A program made the position numbers and the translations under genes. 64,000 nt of DNA from an uncultured Faecalicoccus sp. (GTDB lineage: Bacteria; Bacillota_I; Bacilli_A; Erysipelotrichales; Erysipelotrichaceae): assembly GCA_902497095.1 (NCBI GenBank), contig CABVDD010000001.1, positions 62,001 through 126,000 on the forward strand. The letters are read 5' to 3'. This document shows, in pieces, positions 53,044 to 61,134 of the stretch. The notes under the pieces are model-generated. The model made no database searches. It saw nothing but the letters and a program-made list of their open reading frames with translations, and had not been told where the DNA came from. Each line of letters opens with the position of its first letter. The first letter of the stretch is position 1.

Positions 53044-54336
53044 ATGCAAGCAATTCAAAATGCGCTGCAGAAGTGGTTGTTTCCCATTGCACAAAAATTG
53101 GAACAACAAAGACATCTGCAGTCAGTGAAAGACGGTGTGGTTGCGATCATCCCGATCATCATTATCGGATCCTTCTGTATGATTCCGGTAGGATTAGGAA
53201 ACCTTTTCGGGGGAGGTTTCGGTGAATGGGTCAATGATCACATTCTCATTTTTAACTTTCCAACTTATTTTACGACTAACCTAATGTCATTATTTTCGGC
53301 CTTCTTCATTGCGGAATCTTTGGCAAAACGCTACAATATGAAGTCTCCTAGTATGTTAGGAATTATGGCCATGTTAGTTCAAGTAGTATTATGTGTAAAG
53401 GTCGATCCTGATAACAGTATGATATTTGATATTACTTCTTTAGGATCTGAAGGCCTTTTCGTAAGTATTATCTGGGGATTATTGGTAGTAGAAATTACTC
53501 GTTTATTTGAAAAGAATAATTGGACGATTCGTATGCCTGATAGTGTTCCACCAATGGTATCCGAAAGTTTTCTTTCTTTGATTCCATTTGCGGTAAACGT
53601 TATTTTAGCTGTTGCGGTAGCTTTGTTGTGCCAAACTTATGCAGGAACAACATTCCCTAAAATTATTATCAGCTTATTGGCGCCAGCTATTTCTTCTATG
53701 GACTCCGTTTGGGCAGTTGCGATCATTATTTTCCTAACACAGTTATTGTGGGTTTTTGGTTTACATGGTGCAGCAATTACGCAAAGTGTCTGGGCACCTT
53801 TTGCGATTACTTATGCCGCTGAAAATGCTGCAGCTGTAGCAGCTGGGGCAACACCAGAACACATTTTTACTTATGGATTCTATTTTGGTTTCTTACAAGT
53901 ATCTGGTTCCGGTATGACTTTGTTGTTGGTAATCATGATGTGCCGTTCTAAAGCCAAATCTTTAAGCTCTATCGGTAAAGTTGGTATCGTTCCTTCCTTT
54001 TTTGGTATCAATGAGCCAATTATCTTTGGTTTACCAATGATCATGAACCCTTATATGTTGGTACCATTTGTTTTAGGTCCTGTGGTTTGTGCTGTCATTT
54101 CTTATGAAGCCATGGCAACTGGTTTAGTATCTTTACCACTTGGTGAAGCACCAGGTTTCCTTCCTCCAGGATTCCAGGCTTTCTTATTGACAATGGATTG
54201 GAAAGCTGCAGTCTTGGCGATTTTCAACGTTGTTTTGATGGGAATCTTCTATTATCCGTTCTTTAAAGCTATGGAAGCGGATGAATTGAGAAAAGAACGT
54301 GAAATTGAAGCTCAAAAAGAAGCACAAAACGCATAA
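53044..54336 (+). CDS. PTS EIIC component, lactose/cellobiose family
   Basis: 430 residues and about ten TMs. SVKDGVVAIIPIIIIGSFCMIPVG near the N-terminus and FGINEPIIFGLPMIMNPYMLVPF near residue 320-345 are characteristic of CelB-type EIIC permeases, which carry beta-diglucosides, chitobiose and similar. Its EIIB and EIIA partners are separate genes at 56319 and 56615. The operon lacks a phospho-beta-glycosidase and instead carries nucleoside phosphorylases and phosphopentomutase, so the transported substrate is open. Confidence 0.9.
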   Translation: MQAIQNALQKWLFPIAQKLEQQRHLQSVKDGVVAIIPIIIIGSFCMIPVGLGNLFGGGFGEWVNDHILIFNFPTYFTTNLMSLFSAFFIAESLAKRYNMKSPSMLGIMAMLVQVVLCVKVDPDNSMIFDITSLGSEGLFVSIIWGLLVVEITRLFEKNNWTIRMPDSVPPMVSESFLSLIPFAVNVILAVAVALLCQTYAGTTFPKIIISLLAPAISSMDSVWAVAIIIFLTQLLWVFGLHGAAITQSVWAPFAITYAAENAAAVAAGATPEHIFTYGFYFGFLQVSGSGMTLLLVIMMCRSKAKSLSSIGKVGIVPSFFGINEPIIFGLPMIMNPYMLVPFVLGPVVCAVISYEAMATGLVSLPLGEAPGFLPPGFQAFLLTMDWKAAVLAIFNVVLMGIFYYPFFKAMEADELRKEREIEAQKEAQNA

Positions 54337-54368
54337 AGTATCAATAAAATGGAAATGAGGGATGCCCG

Positions 54369-56303
54369 GTGTTAAGTGACCGTCAAAAAAAAGTGATCAA
54401 GATGATCTTAAATTATAACCGAGGTATCTATGCCAATGAAATTGCCAAAAAGATGCAAGTCAGTACACGAACGATTCGCAACGATATTGTAGCTATCAAT
54501 CTGGTATTGAAGAATGCACAATGCCAGATTCAATCGAGCAAGCGTTCTGGATACTTTATCATGCAGGAGAATATCAGCCGTGTCAAAGAATGTGTAAAAG
54601 TGATGGATTCATTTCATCATGAGCAGGTTGCCGAATCATCTAAACAAAGAAAATACTTTATCTTGGGAAAATTGATTCATCAGCCACAGATTGCATTAGC
54701 CGATATGGCCGATATGTTATATGTCTCTGAGCAGACGATTTATAAGGATCTAAACAGTATGATCCATTATTTAGAGCAGAAGTATCATTTCTGCTCTTTA
54801 ACACTAGAAAATGGAAAGATATTGTTGAAAAGTGATGAAGTGGAGATTCGTACGCTTTTCTATCGGTTAGCCAAAGAAGAGATATATCGTTCAAATCAGT
54901 TGGTGGATATCCACTTGTATCAGATCGTTAAAGATGATGCGGATATGGAAGAGTTGAATGATATCACAGAATATATCAGCAGTTTTTGCAGAAGCAACTC
55001 TATCGTATTATCGGATCAAATGTTGTTTGTGATTTCGTGGATGGTTTTCTTTACCATGCTTCGTTCGGAACATGGGTATATGCTGACAAAAAAAGTAGAA
55101 CTCTTTCAGCCTAATGAAGTATTGATACGCATGTTGACAAGCCTTTTGCAGGATCTTCGCTTTGATTTGACTATGACGGATTGTCACTTACTGCAAAATT
55201 ATATTGAGACGTTGGGCTTTTACAGTAGTAAACAAAATATGGGATCGGGTTCAGAAATCAATGAGATCGTAGACGAATTCACTATACAGATGAAGTCAAA
55301 ATACAACATGGATTTTACTCAAATTCCATCTTTGTTCAATAATTTCAAGATCCATTTACAATTTACCATCAAAAGATTGTTGATGGATTACCAACTGACC
55401 AATCCTTTATTGCAGGAAGTTAAAGTCAAATATGCCTTTGCCTATGAAATCACGATGTTGATCGTACCAATTATTCACGATCGATATGGACTTTATTTAA
55501 GCGAAGATGAAATTTCTTTTTTGACAATGTATGTCATGCCATTTTTAAGAGCCCAAAAGGCAAGAGTGCGTGCTATTTTGGTAAGTGGAACTTCCCAGAG
55601 CTTTGCCAATATGTTGCATGTTTGGCTGCATCAGGAATTTGGTTCACGTATTGAGATCATTTCACAGATTCCTTTATATCAGTTAAAAGAACAACTAAAA
55701 CAAGATAAAGCGGATCTTGTGATTTCAGATATGCCAATTGAAACAAAGATAAAAGTTCCTGTGGTTGAAATTACACAGCTTCCCGGAGAGAGTGAAAGAA
55801 AACGTCTTGAAACTTTTATTGTGAAAACGATGACACTGACTTCCAGCGAAGTGATCTTCCATGAAGTTTTTGATCGAAAACGAATTCTCTTTTTTGATCA
55901 GGCTACTTCTTTTGTGCAAGTGATCGAAGCATGTGCTTTAAATCTTTATCAACAAAAGAATATTGAGGATCCCGATTTGTTTTCCACGATGACGATGCAA
56001 AGAGAACAGATTTATTCCACGCATATTCGCAACGGTGTCTACTTTTCACATCCATTGGAAAATCAGGCAAAAAAGACAGGCATCAGTGTGGCGATCATTC
56101 GTAATACATTGGTGCATGCGCAAAAACCAGTTCGCATTGTCTTTGTAGGGGCGCATGAGCCTCAAATCAATAAAGAAATGATTCATATCTATGATCTTAT
56201 CAATAAGATCGCGGCTTCGGAAAAATTGGTGAATGTTTTAACCCAGATTCAAAATTCCGGAGAACTGATTGATTATTTGGAACGTATTGTTCAAGTCTTA
56301 TAG
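54369..56303 (+). CDS. PRD-containing PTS regulator (LicR/MtlR type)
   Basis: 644 residues: two HTH domains (about 1-60, IYANEIAKKMQVSTRTIRNDI; about 95-150, QIALADMADMLYVSEQTIYKDL), two PRDs (about 165-390; the second has FKIHLQFTIKRL), an EIIB-like domain (about 397-460) in which the usual Cys is replaced (ILVSGTSQS), and a C-terminal EIIA-like domain with the His in GVYFSHP. The PRD2 second His position reads SFLTMYVMPF with Tyr. Such proteins activate PTS operons when phosphorylated. GTG start at 54369 after GAGGGATG. Located between EIIC and EIIB. Confidence 0.85.
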   Translation: MLSDRQKKVIKMILNYNRGIYANEIAKKMQVSTRTIRNDIVAINLVLKNAQCQIQSSKRSGYFIMQENISRVKECVKVMDSFHHEQVAESSKQRKYFILGKLIHQPQIALADMADMLYVSEQTIYKDLNSMIHYLEQKYHFCSLTLENGKILLKSDEVEIRTLFYRLAKEEIYRSNQLVDIHLYQIVKDDADMEELNDITEYISSFCRSNSIVLSDQMLFVISWMVFFTMLRSEHGYMLTKKVELFQPNEVLIRMLTSLLQDLRFDLTMTDCHLLQNYIETLGFYSSKQNMGSGSEINEIVDEFTIQMKSKYNMDFTQIPSLFNNFKIHLQFTIKRLLMDYQLTNPLLQEVKVKYAFAYEITMLIVPIIHDRYGLYLSEDEISFLTMYVMPFLRAQKARVRAILVSGTSQSFANMLHVWLHQEFGSRIEIISQIPLYQLKEQLKQDKADLVISDMPIETKIKVPVVEITQLPGESERKRLETFIVKTMTLTSSEVIFHEVFDRKRILFFDQATSFVQVIEACALNLYQQKNIEDPDLFSTMTMQREQIYSTHIRNGVYFSHPLENQAKKTGISVAIIRNTLVHAQKPVRIVFVGAHEPQINKEMIHIYDLINKIAASEKLVNVLTQIQNSGELIDYLERIVQVL

Positions 56304-56318
56304 AGAGTGAGGAAAAAC

Positions 56319-56612
56319 ATGAAAATCTTAGTTGTATGCAATGCCGGTATGTCAAGTTCTATCTTGGTAAAAAAGATTGGGGAATATGCCCAGAGTATCG
56401 GAGAAGAAGCACAGGTACAGGCTGTAAGTTCTGCTAGTGCTTCTGATGAAGCAGGAAAATGGGATGTATGTTTAGTTGCACCGCAAATTCGTTATGCGGT
56501 AAATGATATCAAAGCTAAAGTCGGTGTACCAACGGATTGTGTAGATATGCGTGTCTATGCGATGGCTGATGGTAAAGCGGCTTATGAACAAGCGAAAGCT
56601 TTAAAGGGGTAA
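56319..56612 (+). CDS. PTS EIIB component, lactose/cellobiose family
   Basis: 97 residues. ILVVCNAGMSSSILVKKI carries the phosphorylated Cys7 in the P-loop; the length is that of a CelA-type EIIB. ATG at 56319 is 6 nt after GTGAGG, preferred to GTG at 56307. It passes phosphate from EIIA to the substrate bound by EIIC. Confidence 0.93.
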   Translation: MKILVVCNAGMSSSILVKKIGEYAQSIGEEAQVQAVSSASASDEAGKWDVCLVAPQIRYAVNDIKAKVGVPTDCVDMRVYAMADGKAAYEQAKALKG

Positions 56613-56614
56613 TT

Positions 56615-56941
56615 ATGTTGGATCTGGAACGTCTTTCACAGATCGCCATGGAAATTATTGCTTATTCTGGCGTGGCTAAATCTACTTATATTGAAGCGGC
56701 TCGTTTGGCTAGAGAAGGTAACTTTGAACAAGCCACTGAACAGATCACGCAGGGTGATGAAGTTTTAAAAACAGCCCATGAAACACATTTGCAGCTTTTA
56801 CAAAAAGAAGCTGCCGAAAACACACCGCAAGTTTCCATGTTGGTGTTGCATGCAGAAGATCAGTTCATGAGCTGTGAAACCATTAAGGTTTTAGTACTAG
56901 AAATTATAGAAATTTATAAAAAATTAGGAAAGGAAGAATAA
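56615..56941 (+). CDS. PTS EIIA component, lactose/cellobiose family
   Basis: 108 residues, helical. MEIIAYSGVAKSTYIEAARLAREGNFEQA and LVLHAEDQFM, with the phosphorylated His78, match CelC/LacF EIIA, active as a trimer. It starts 2 nt after the EIIB stop, RBS AAAGGGG. Confidence 0.93.
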   Translation: MLDLERLSQIAMEIIAYSGVAKSTYIEAARLAREGNFEQATEQITQGDEVLKTAHETHLQLLQKEAAENTPQVSMLVLHAEDQFMSCETIKVLVLEIIEIYKKLGKEE

Positions 56942-56942
56942 T

Positions 56943-57551
56943 ATGGCATTTTCATATGATCCTTGGGCACAAATTACAACCCGAAATGGATATGCCTGTG
57001 ATGAAGTCATCAGTTCTTTACAAAAATGCATTCGTCGAGGAAAAGAAGAAGAAGCTTGCATGTTTGCTTATGAACTGTATATCTCTTCACCACAGTTAGA
57101 AGAAAAGATGTGGCGCCGTCTTTTGACGATTTCAGTAGAAGATATTGGAATGGGAAATCCTATGGCTGCCGTTGTCGTGAATGCCTTATCACAAGCACGA
57201 TTAAATTTTGATTACGGGGATAACGATCGTACTATTTATTTTATTCATGCGATTCGTTATATGTGTCAAAGTGAAAAAGACAGATCCAGCGATTTGTTAA
57301 AAAATATTTGTATCAAAAGTTTTGCGATGGGAAAATTACCAGAAATTCCAGATGTAGCTTTGGATAAACACACAAAGCGTGGTAAAGCCATGGGAAGAGA
57401 TTCTTTCCATTTCTTAAATGAGGCAAGTATTGTGATACCACAGGCTGAAGTCGATAATGATTATAAGGATCGTTATGCGAAAATCTTGGAAGAATATGAT
57501 CCTGAAGATGTAGCTCAAACGACATTTACATTTAACGGATGGCAATGGTAA
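56943..57551 (+). CDS. stand-alone RarA/MgsA C-terminal-domain-like protein, copy B
   Basis: 202 residues, the same length as copy A at 52213 and colinear with it: SSLQKCIRRGKEEEACMFAYELY, LLTISVEDIGMGN, DRSSDLLKNICIKSF, ALDKHTKRGKAMGRDSFHFLNEA, IPQAEVDNDYKDRYAKILEEYDP. It lacks the AAA+ core of RarA. It sits 1 nt after EIIA and directly before the first phosphorylase, inside the operon, so it is co-expressed with sugar transport and nucleoside cleavage. No function is assigned. Confidence 0.7.
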   Translation: MAFSYDPWAQITTRNGYACDEVISSLQKCIRRGKEEEACMFAYELYISSPQLEEKMWRRLLTISVEDIGMGNPMAAVVVNALSQARLNFDYGDNDRTIYFIHAIRYMCQSEKDRSSDLLKNICIKSFAMGKLPEIPDVALDKHTKRGKAMGRDSFHFLNEASIVIPQAEVDNDYKDRYAKILEEYDPEDVAQTTFTFNGWQW

Positions 57552-58253
57552 ATGGCAACGGTACATAATTCAGCAGATAAAGATCAAATTGCTTCTGTAG
57601 TATTAATGCCAGGAGATCCTTATCGCGCTCGCTATATTGCCCAAAAGTTTCTAACTGATGCCGTTTTGGTCAATGAGATTCGCGGTATGTTAGCTTATAC
57701 CGGCAAATACAAAGGAAAAGAAGTTACGGTCATGGGCAGTGGTATGGGTTGTGGTTCTATGGGAATTTATTCACATGAGCTGTTTAACAAATACGATGTT
57801 GATTGCATTGTACGCGCTGGCTCATGCGGTGCCTATACTATGGATCTAGATTTAAAAGATATTTTTATTCCAGATTCTTGTTGGAGTCAATCTACATATG
57901 CCAATACATACAGTGGATATGAAAAAGACATCGTAGAACCAGATCCTGAGCTTTGGAAGGCGCTTTGTAAGCATGCGAAAGTATATAAGACAGGACGACT
58001 ACATACAAGTGATTGTTTTTACTACAAGAAAAAAGAAGACAAAGATTTGATTTGTGATCAAAAACATTGCCTGGCTGTGGATATGGAAACTTTTGCCCTG
58101 TTGCATAATGCAGCGCAGGCTAATAAAAAAGCAGCTACGATCTTAACTGTCAGTGATCATCCGCTAAAAAAAGAAAAACTGACAGCACAGGAGCGAGAAC
58201 AAAACTTTGATTCTATGATCCAGATTGCTTTGGATACTTTAGTCAGCTTTTAA
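57552..58253 (+). CDS. purine-nucleoside-phosphorylase-like (DeoD family), copy 1
   Basis: 233 residues. LMPGDPYRARYIAQKF (phosphate-binding Arg), VNEIRGMLAYTG, GSGMGCGSMGIYSHEL, RAGSCGA, AVDMETFALLHNA, and TVSDHPLKKEK with the catalytic Asp followed by His as in DeoD. DeoD enzymes split purine nucleosides with phosphate to base and (deoxy)ribose-1-phosphate. It diverges from copy 2 around the active site. It starts right after copy B's stop and is followed by a strong hairpin terminator. Probably a purine nucleoside phosphorylase, but a modified substrate is possible. Confidence 0.85.
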   Translation: MATVHNSADKDQIASVVLMPGDPYRARYIAQKFLTDAVLVNEIRGMLAYTGKYKGKEVTVMGSGMGCGSMGIYSHELFNKYDVDCIVRAGSCGAYTMDLDLKDIFIPDSCWSQSTYANTYSGYEKDIVEPDPELWKALCKHAKVYKTGRLHTSDCFYYKKKEDKDLICDQKHCLAVDMETFALLHNAAQANKKAATILTVSDHPLKKEKLTAQEREQNFDSMIQIALDTLVSF

Positions 58254-58309
58254 CTTGAATCTATGAACCTTTTCCGTAAAGATAGGAAAAAGATTATTTG
58301 AGGCCTTTC

Positions 58310-58389
58310 TGGTTTTCTTTTATAGTAATATCGTAAAAAGAAAAACCACAAAAGATACTGTAAAGAAAATCTTTGCGGTATCTTTTTTT
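58310..58389 (+). terminator. tandem hairpins ending in a terminator within the operon
   Basis: The first hairpin pairs TGGTTTTCTTTT (58310-58321) with AAAAGAAAAACCA (58336-58348). The second, 58351-58385, has a 16-bp stem (AAAGATACTGTAAAGA with its complement, three wobble-type pairs) and runs into seven T residues. It lies between copy-1 phosphorylase and the YczE-like gene and may attenuate rather than end transcription. A weak promoter-like TTTGAG-18-TATAGT overlaps (58297-58326). Confidence 0.8.
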
Positions 58390-58404
58390 GGGAAAGGAGA
58401 TATT

Positions 58405-59016
58405 ATGGATTTAAGGAAAACGTTGCTTGTGATTATAGGCTCTTTTATCATGGGAATTGGCATCAGCATGACAATTGCCGTAAATCTGGGAAGTGATCCT
58501 ATGACTTTATTTTGGATAGGTACAGCCAATCATTTGCATATTACAGTGGGACAAGCCAATTTGTTAGTTTGTGGCGTACTTCTGGTTATTGTCTTTTTTT
58601 TGGATCGTAAACAGATTCATTTAGGAAGTATTTTAAATCCGATTGTGATCGCATTGACAACAGATGCTTTTGCCAGTTTAGATTTTGAAAGTCTTGATTT
58701 TGCCTTACGTATCGTTTTGATGATATTGGGTCTTTTGATTTTGGCTTTTGGAATTGCTTTTTATGCTTTGGCAGATTATGGAAAAGGAGCTTATGAAGCA
58801 TTAGTGTTTACTTTATGTGATCGTTTTGGCATGGCTGTCGGTATTGTTCGAACCAGTGCAGATATATTCTTTGCGCTTTTAGGAATTTTATTAGGAGCCC
58901 CATTTGCGATTGGTACTTTGCTTGCAATCGTATGCATGGGAAGCGGAATACAGTTGTGTTTGAAATTACTGACAAGTCAGCCTGTGAAAAGAATTTTATT
59001 AAAAAAAGCGAAGTAG
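58405..59016 (+). CDS. YczE/YyaS/YitT-type membrane protein
   Basis: 203 residues, five to six TMs. GIGISMTIAVNLGSDPMTLFWIGTA and KGAYEALVFTLCDRFGMAVGIVRTSADI are typical of the YczE-like family, whose transport or signalling role is unsettled. RBS AAAGGAG. It directly precedes the second phosphorylase with a short gap, suggesting a common transcript. It could be the operon's base or nucleoside permease, but this is speculation. Confidence 0.8.
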   Translation: MDLRKTLLVIIGSFIMGIGISMTIAVNLGSDPMTLFWIGTANHLHITVGQANLLVCGVLLVIVFFLDRKQIHLGSILNPIVIALTTDAFASLDFESLDFALRIVLMILGLLILAFGIAFYALADYGKGAYEALVFTLCDRFGMAVGIVRTSADIFFALLGILLGAPFAIGTLLAIVCMGSGIQLCLKLLTSQPVKRILLKKAK

Positions 59017-59029
59017 AGGAGGAATGTTT

Positions 59030-59746
59030 ATGTCAACTGCACATAACGATGCAAATTTTGGCGATATTGCTAAGACGGTATTGATGCCCGGAGATCCGCT
59101 GCGTGCTAAATTTATTGCGGAAACATATTTGGAAAATGTTGTACAGTTTAACACCGTACGAAATATGTTTGGATTTACTGGAGATTATAAAGGAAAAAGA
59201 ATATCCGTCATGGGCAGCGGCATGGGAATGCCAAGTATTGGGATTTATTCTTATGAGCTGTTTCATGACTATGGCGTAGAAAATATCATTCGTATTGGAA
59301 GTGCTGGTGCTTATACAAGTGATCTTCATATTTTTGATTTAGTTTTGGCAAACAGTTGCTGGAGCGAATCTACATATGCTATGGCACAAGCTGGTGTATC
59401 CGGAGATATTCAATACCCAAGTTCTAAACTGAATGAAACGATCAAAGAAGCAGCTGATAAATTAGACATAAAGATTCGTGAAGAACGCATTCATTCAAGC
59501 GATGTTTTCTATCATGAACCAAATGTTCCAGATCATAATGATTTTTATAAGGAACATGGCTGTGTTTGTGTAGAAATGGAAAGTTTTGCACTATTTCACA
59601 ACGCGAAAATTTTAGGAAAGAATGCTGCTTGTATTTTAACGATCTCGGACTCTTTGGTGACAAATGAACATGCCAGTGCCAAACAACGACAGACTTCTTT
59701 TGCTCAGATGATGCTGGTGGCTCTAGAAGCAGCTACAATGAGGTAA
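59030..59746 (+). CDS. deoD: purine nucleoside phosphorylase (DeoD family), copy 2
   Basis: 238 residues. [73 protein letters not shown] and [21 protein letters not shown] match DeoD closely; the catalytic Asp in TISDS is followed by Ser, unlike the His in copy 1. ATG at 59030 is 7 nt after AGAGGAGG; ATG at 59024 overlaps the RBS. Two nt after its stop comes deoB, which uses its product. Confidence 0.9.
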   Translation: MSTAHNDANFGDIAKTVLMPGDPLRAKFIAETYLENVVQFNTVRNMFGFTGDYKGKRISVMGSGMGMPSIGIYSYELFHDYGVENIIRIGSAGAYTSDLHIFDLVLANSCWSESTYAMAQAGVSGDIQYPSSKLNETIKEAADKLDIKIREERIHSSDVFYHEPNVPDHNDFYKEHGCVCVEMESFALFHNAKILGKNAACILTISDSLVTNEHASAKQRQTSFAQMMLVALEAATMR

Positions 59747-59748
59747 AC

Positions 59749-60927
59749 ATGAAATATAAAAGAATATTTACGATCGTTGTGGATTCTTTTGGAATTGGGC
59801 ATGCACCCGATGCAAAGGTATTTGATGATGAAGGGGCCAATACTTTTGGGCATATCCTAGAAAAAATGCCAAATTTACATATACCTAATATGATGAAATT
59901 AGGATTAGGCAATATCGGACTGCAAAAAGATACACAGACCATGGGATATGCTTTGCGCCTACAAGAAGCCAGCGCTGGAAAAGATACAATGACTGGTCAT
60001 TGGGAAATGATGGGTTTACACATCACAACGCCTTTTCAGACATTTACAGAAACAGGATTTCCTAAAGAATTGTTAGATGAATTAAGCAAACGTTGCGATG
60101 GACGAAAAATTATTGGCAATAAAGCAGCCAGCGGTACAGAGATATTGGACGAATTAGCCCAACAGGAAATCGATCATGGTGATTTGATCGTGTATACTTC
60201 GGCCGATTCTGTTTTACAGATTTGTGGTAATGAAGAAACGATGGGCGTAGATACATTATATCGATATTGTCAGGCTGCCAGAGAACTGACAATGAAACCA
60301 GAATGGAAAGTAGGGCGTGTTATCGCCAGGCCTTATACAGGAAAGAAAAAAGGTGAATTTGTTCGTACCGCAAATCGTCATGATTATGCCTTAAAACCTT
60401 ATGGCAAAACGGCTCTGGATGCCCTAAAAGAGGCTGGTTATGATGTTATCAGCATTGGAAAGATTCGCGATATCTTCGATGGAGAAGGTATTACACAGGC
60501 ATATAAATCGCAAAGCAGCGTGCATGGCATGGAACAAACTAATGCGATCGCCAAAGAAGATTTTACTGGTTTATGTTTTGTGAATTTAGTAGATTTTGAT
60601 GCGTTATGGGGACATAGAAGAAATCCGATTGGCTATGGAGAAGAGTTGGAGAAATTTGATGAAGCGCTAGGTACATTGTTAAAACAGCTGCGTGAAGATG
60701 ATCTTGTCTTGGTGACAGCTGATCATGGTAATGATCCAACATATAAAGGAACCGATCATACTCGGGAAATGACTCCTTTATTGGCCTATTCTCCATCTAT
60801 GACAGGATCTGGTGTTTTAGAAGATGCACAAACTTTTGCGGTAATCGGTGCAACGATTGCACAAAATTTTGGAGTTTCTATGCCAAAAGGAACAATTGGT
60901 TCCAGCATTTTAGAAAAGTTGAAATAG
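59749..60927 (+). CDS. deoB: phosphopentomutase
   Basis: 392 residues. Alkaline-phosphatase-fold motifs: [15 protein letters not shown] (metal Asp), [12 protein letters not shown] with the phosphoacceptor Thr, SADSVLQI, and [21 protein letters not shown]. It interconverts (deoxy)ribose-1-phosphate and (deoxy)ribose-5-phosphate, linking nucleoside breakdown to the pentose pathway. It starts 2 nt after copy 2 (RBS GAGG) and ends at a strong terminator. Confidence 0.96.
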   Translation: MKYKRIFTIVVDSFGIGHAPDAKVFDDEGANTFGHILEKMPNLHIPNMMKLGLGNIGLQKDTQTMGYALRLQEASAGKDTMTGHWEMMGLHITTPFQTFTETGFPKELLDELSKRCDGRKIIGNKAASGTEILDELAQQEIDHGDLIVYTSADSVLQICGNEETMGVDTLYRYCQAARELTMKPEWKVGRVIARPYTGKKKGEFVRTANRHDYALKPYGKTALDALKEAGYDVISIGKIRDIFDGEGITQAYKSQSSVHGMEQTNAIAKEDFTGLCFVNLVDFDALWGHRRNPIGYGEELEKFDEALGTLLKQLREDDLVLVTADHGNDPTYKGTDHTREMTPLLAYSPSMTGSGVLEDAQTFAVIGATIAQNFGVSMPKGTIGSSILEKLK

Positions 60928-60937
60928 TTTATGTATC

Positions 60938-60971
60938 GGACCTTTTTAAAATTATAAAAAGGTCCTTTTTT
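60938..60971 (+). terminator. terminator after deoB
   Basis: GGACCTTTTT pairs with AAAAAGGTCC, followed by six T residues. Confidence 0.93.
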
Positions 60972-61048
60972 GATATGAAAGAGATAAAAATGCGATAGAT
61001 AAAGGGGTATTTTAAAATTGTGATAAATTTGTGAAATTGTCAAAAACC

Positions 61049-61077
61049 TTTACAAATTTCTTATTTTTGTGTATCAT
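61049..61077 (+). promoter_or_regulatory. promoter of the NlpC/P60-like gene
   Basis: TTTACA (61049-61054), 17 nt, TATCAT (61072-61077). Confidence 0.6.
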
Positions 61078-61134
61078 GCCAAATTGTGTGCAGAAAAATG
61101 TTCACGATTCATGAATGAAATGGAGGAAAAACTC

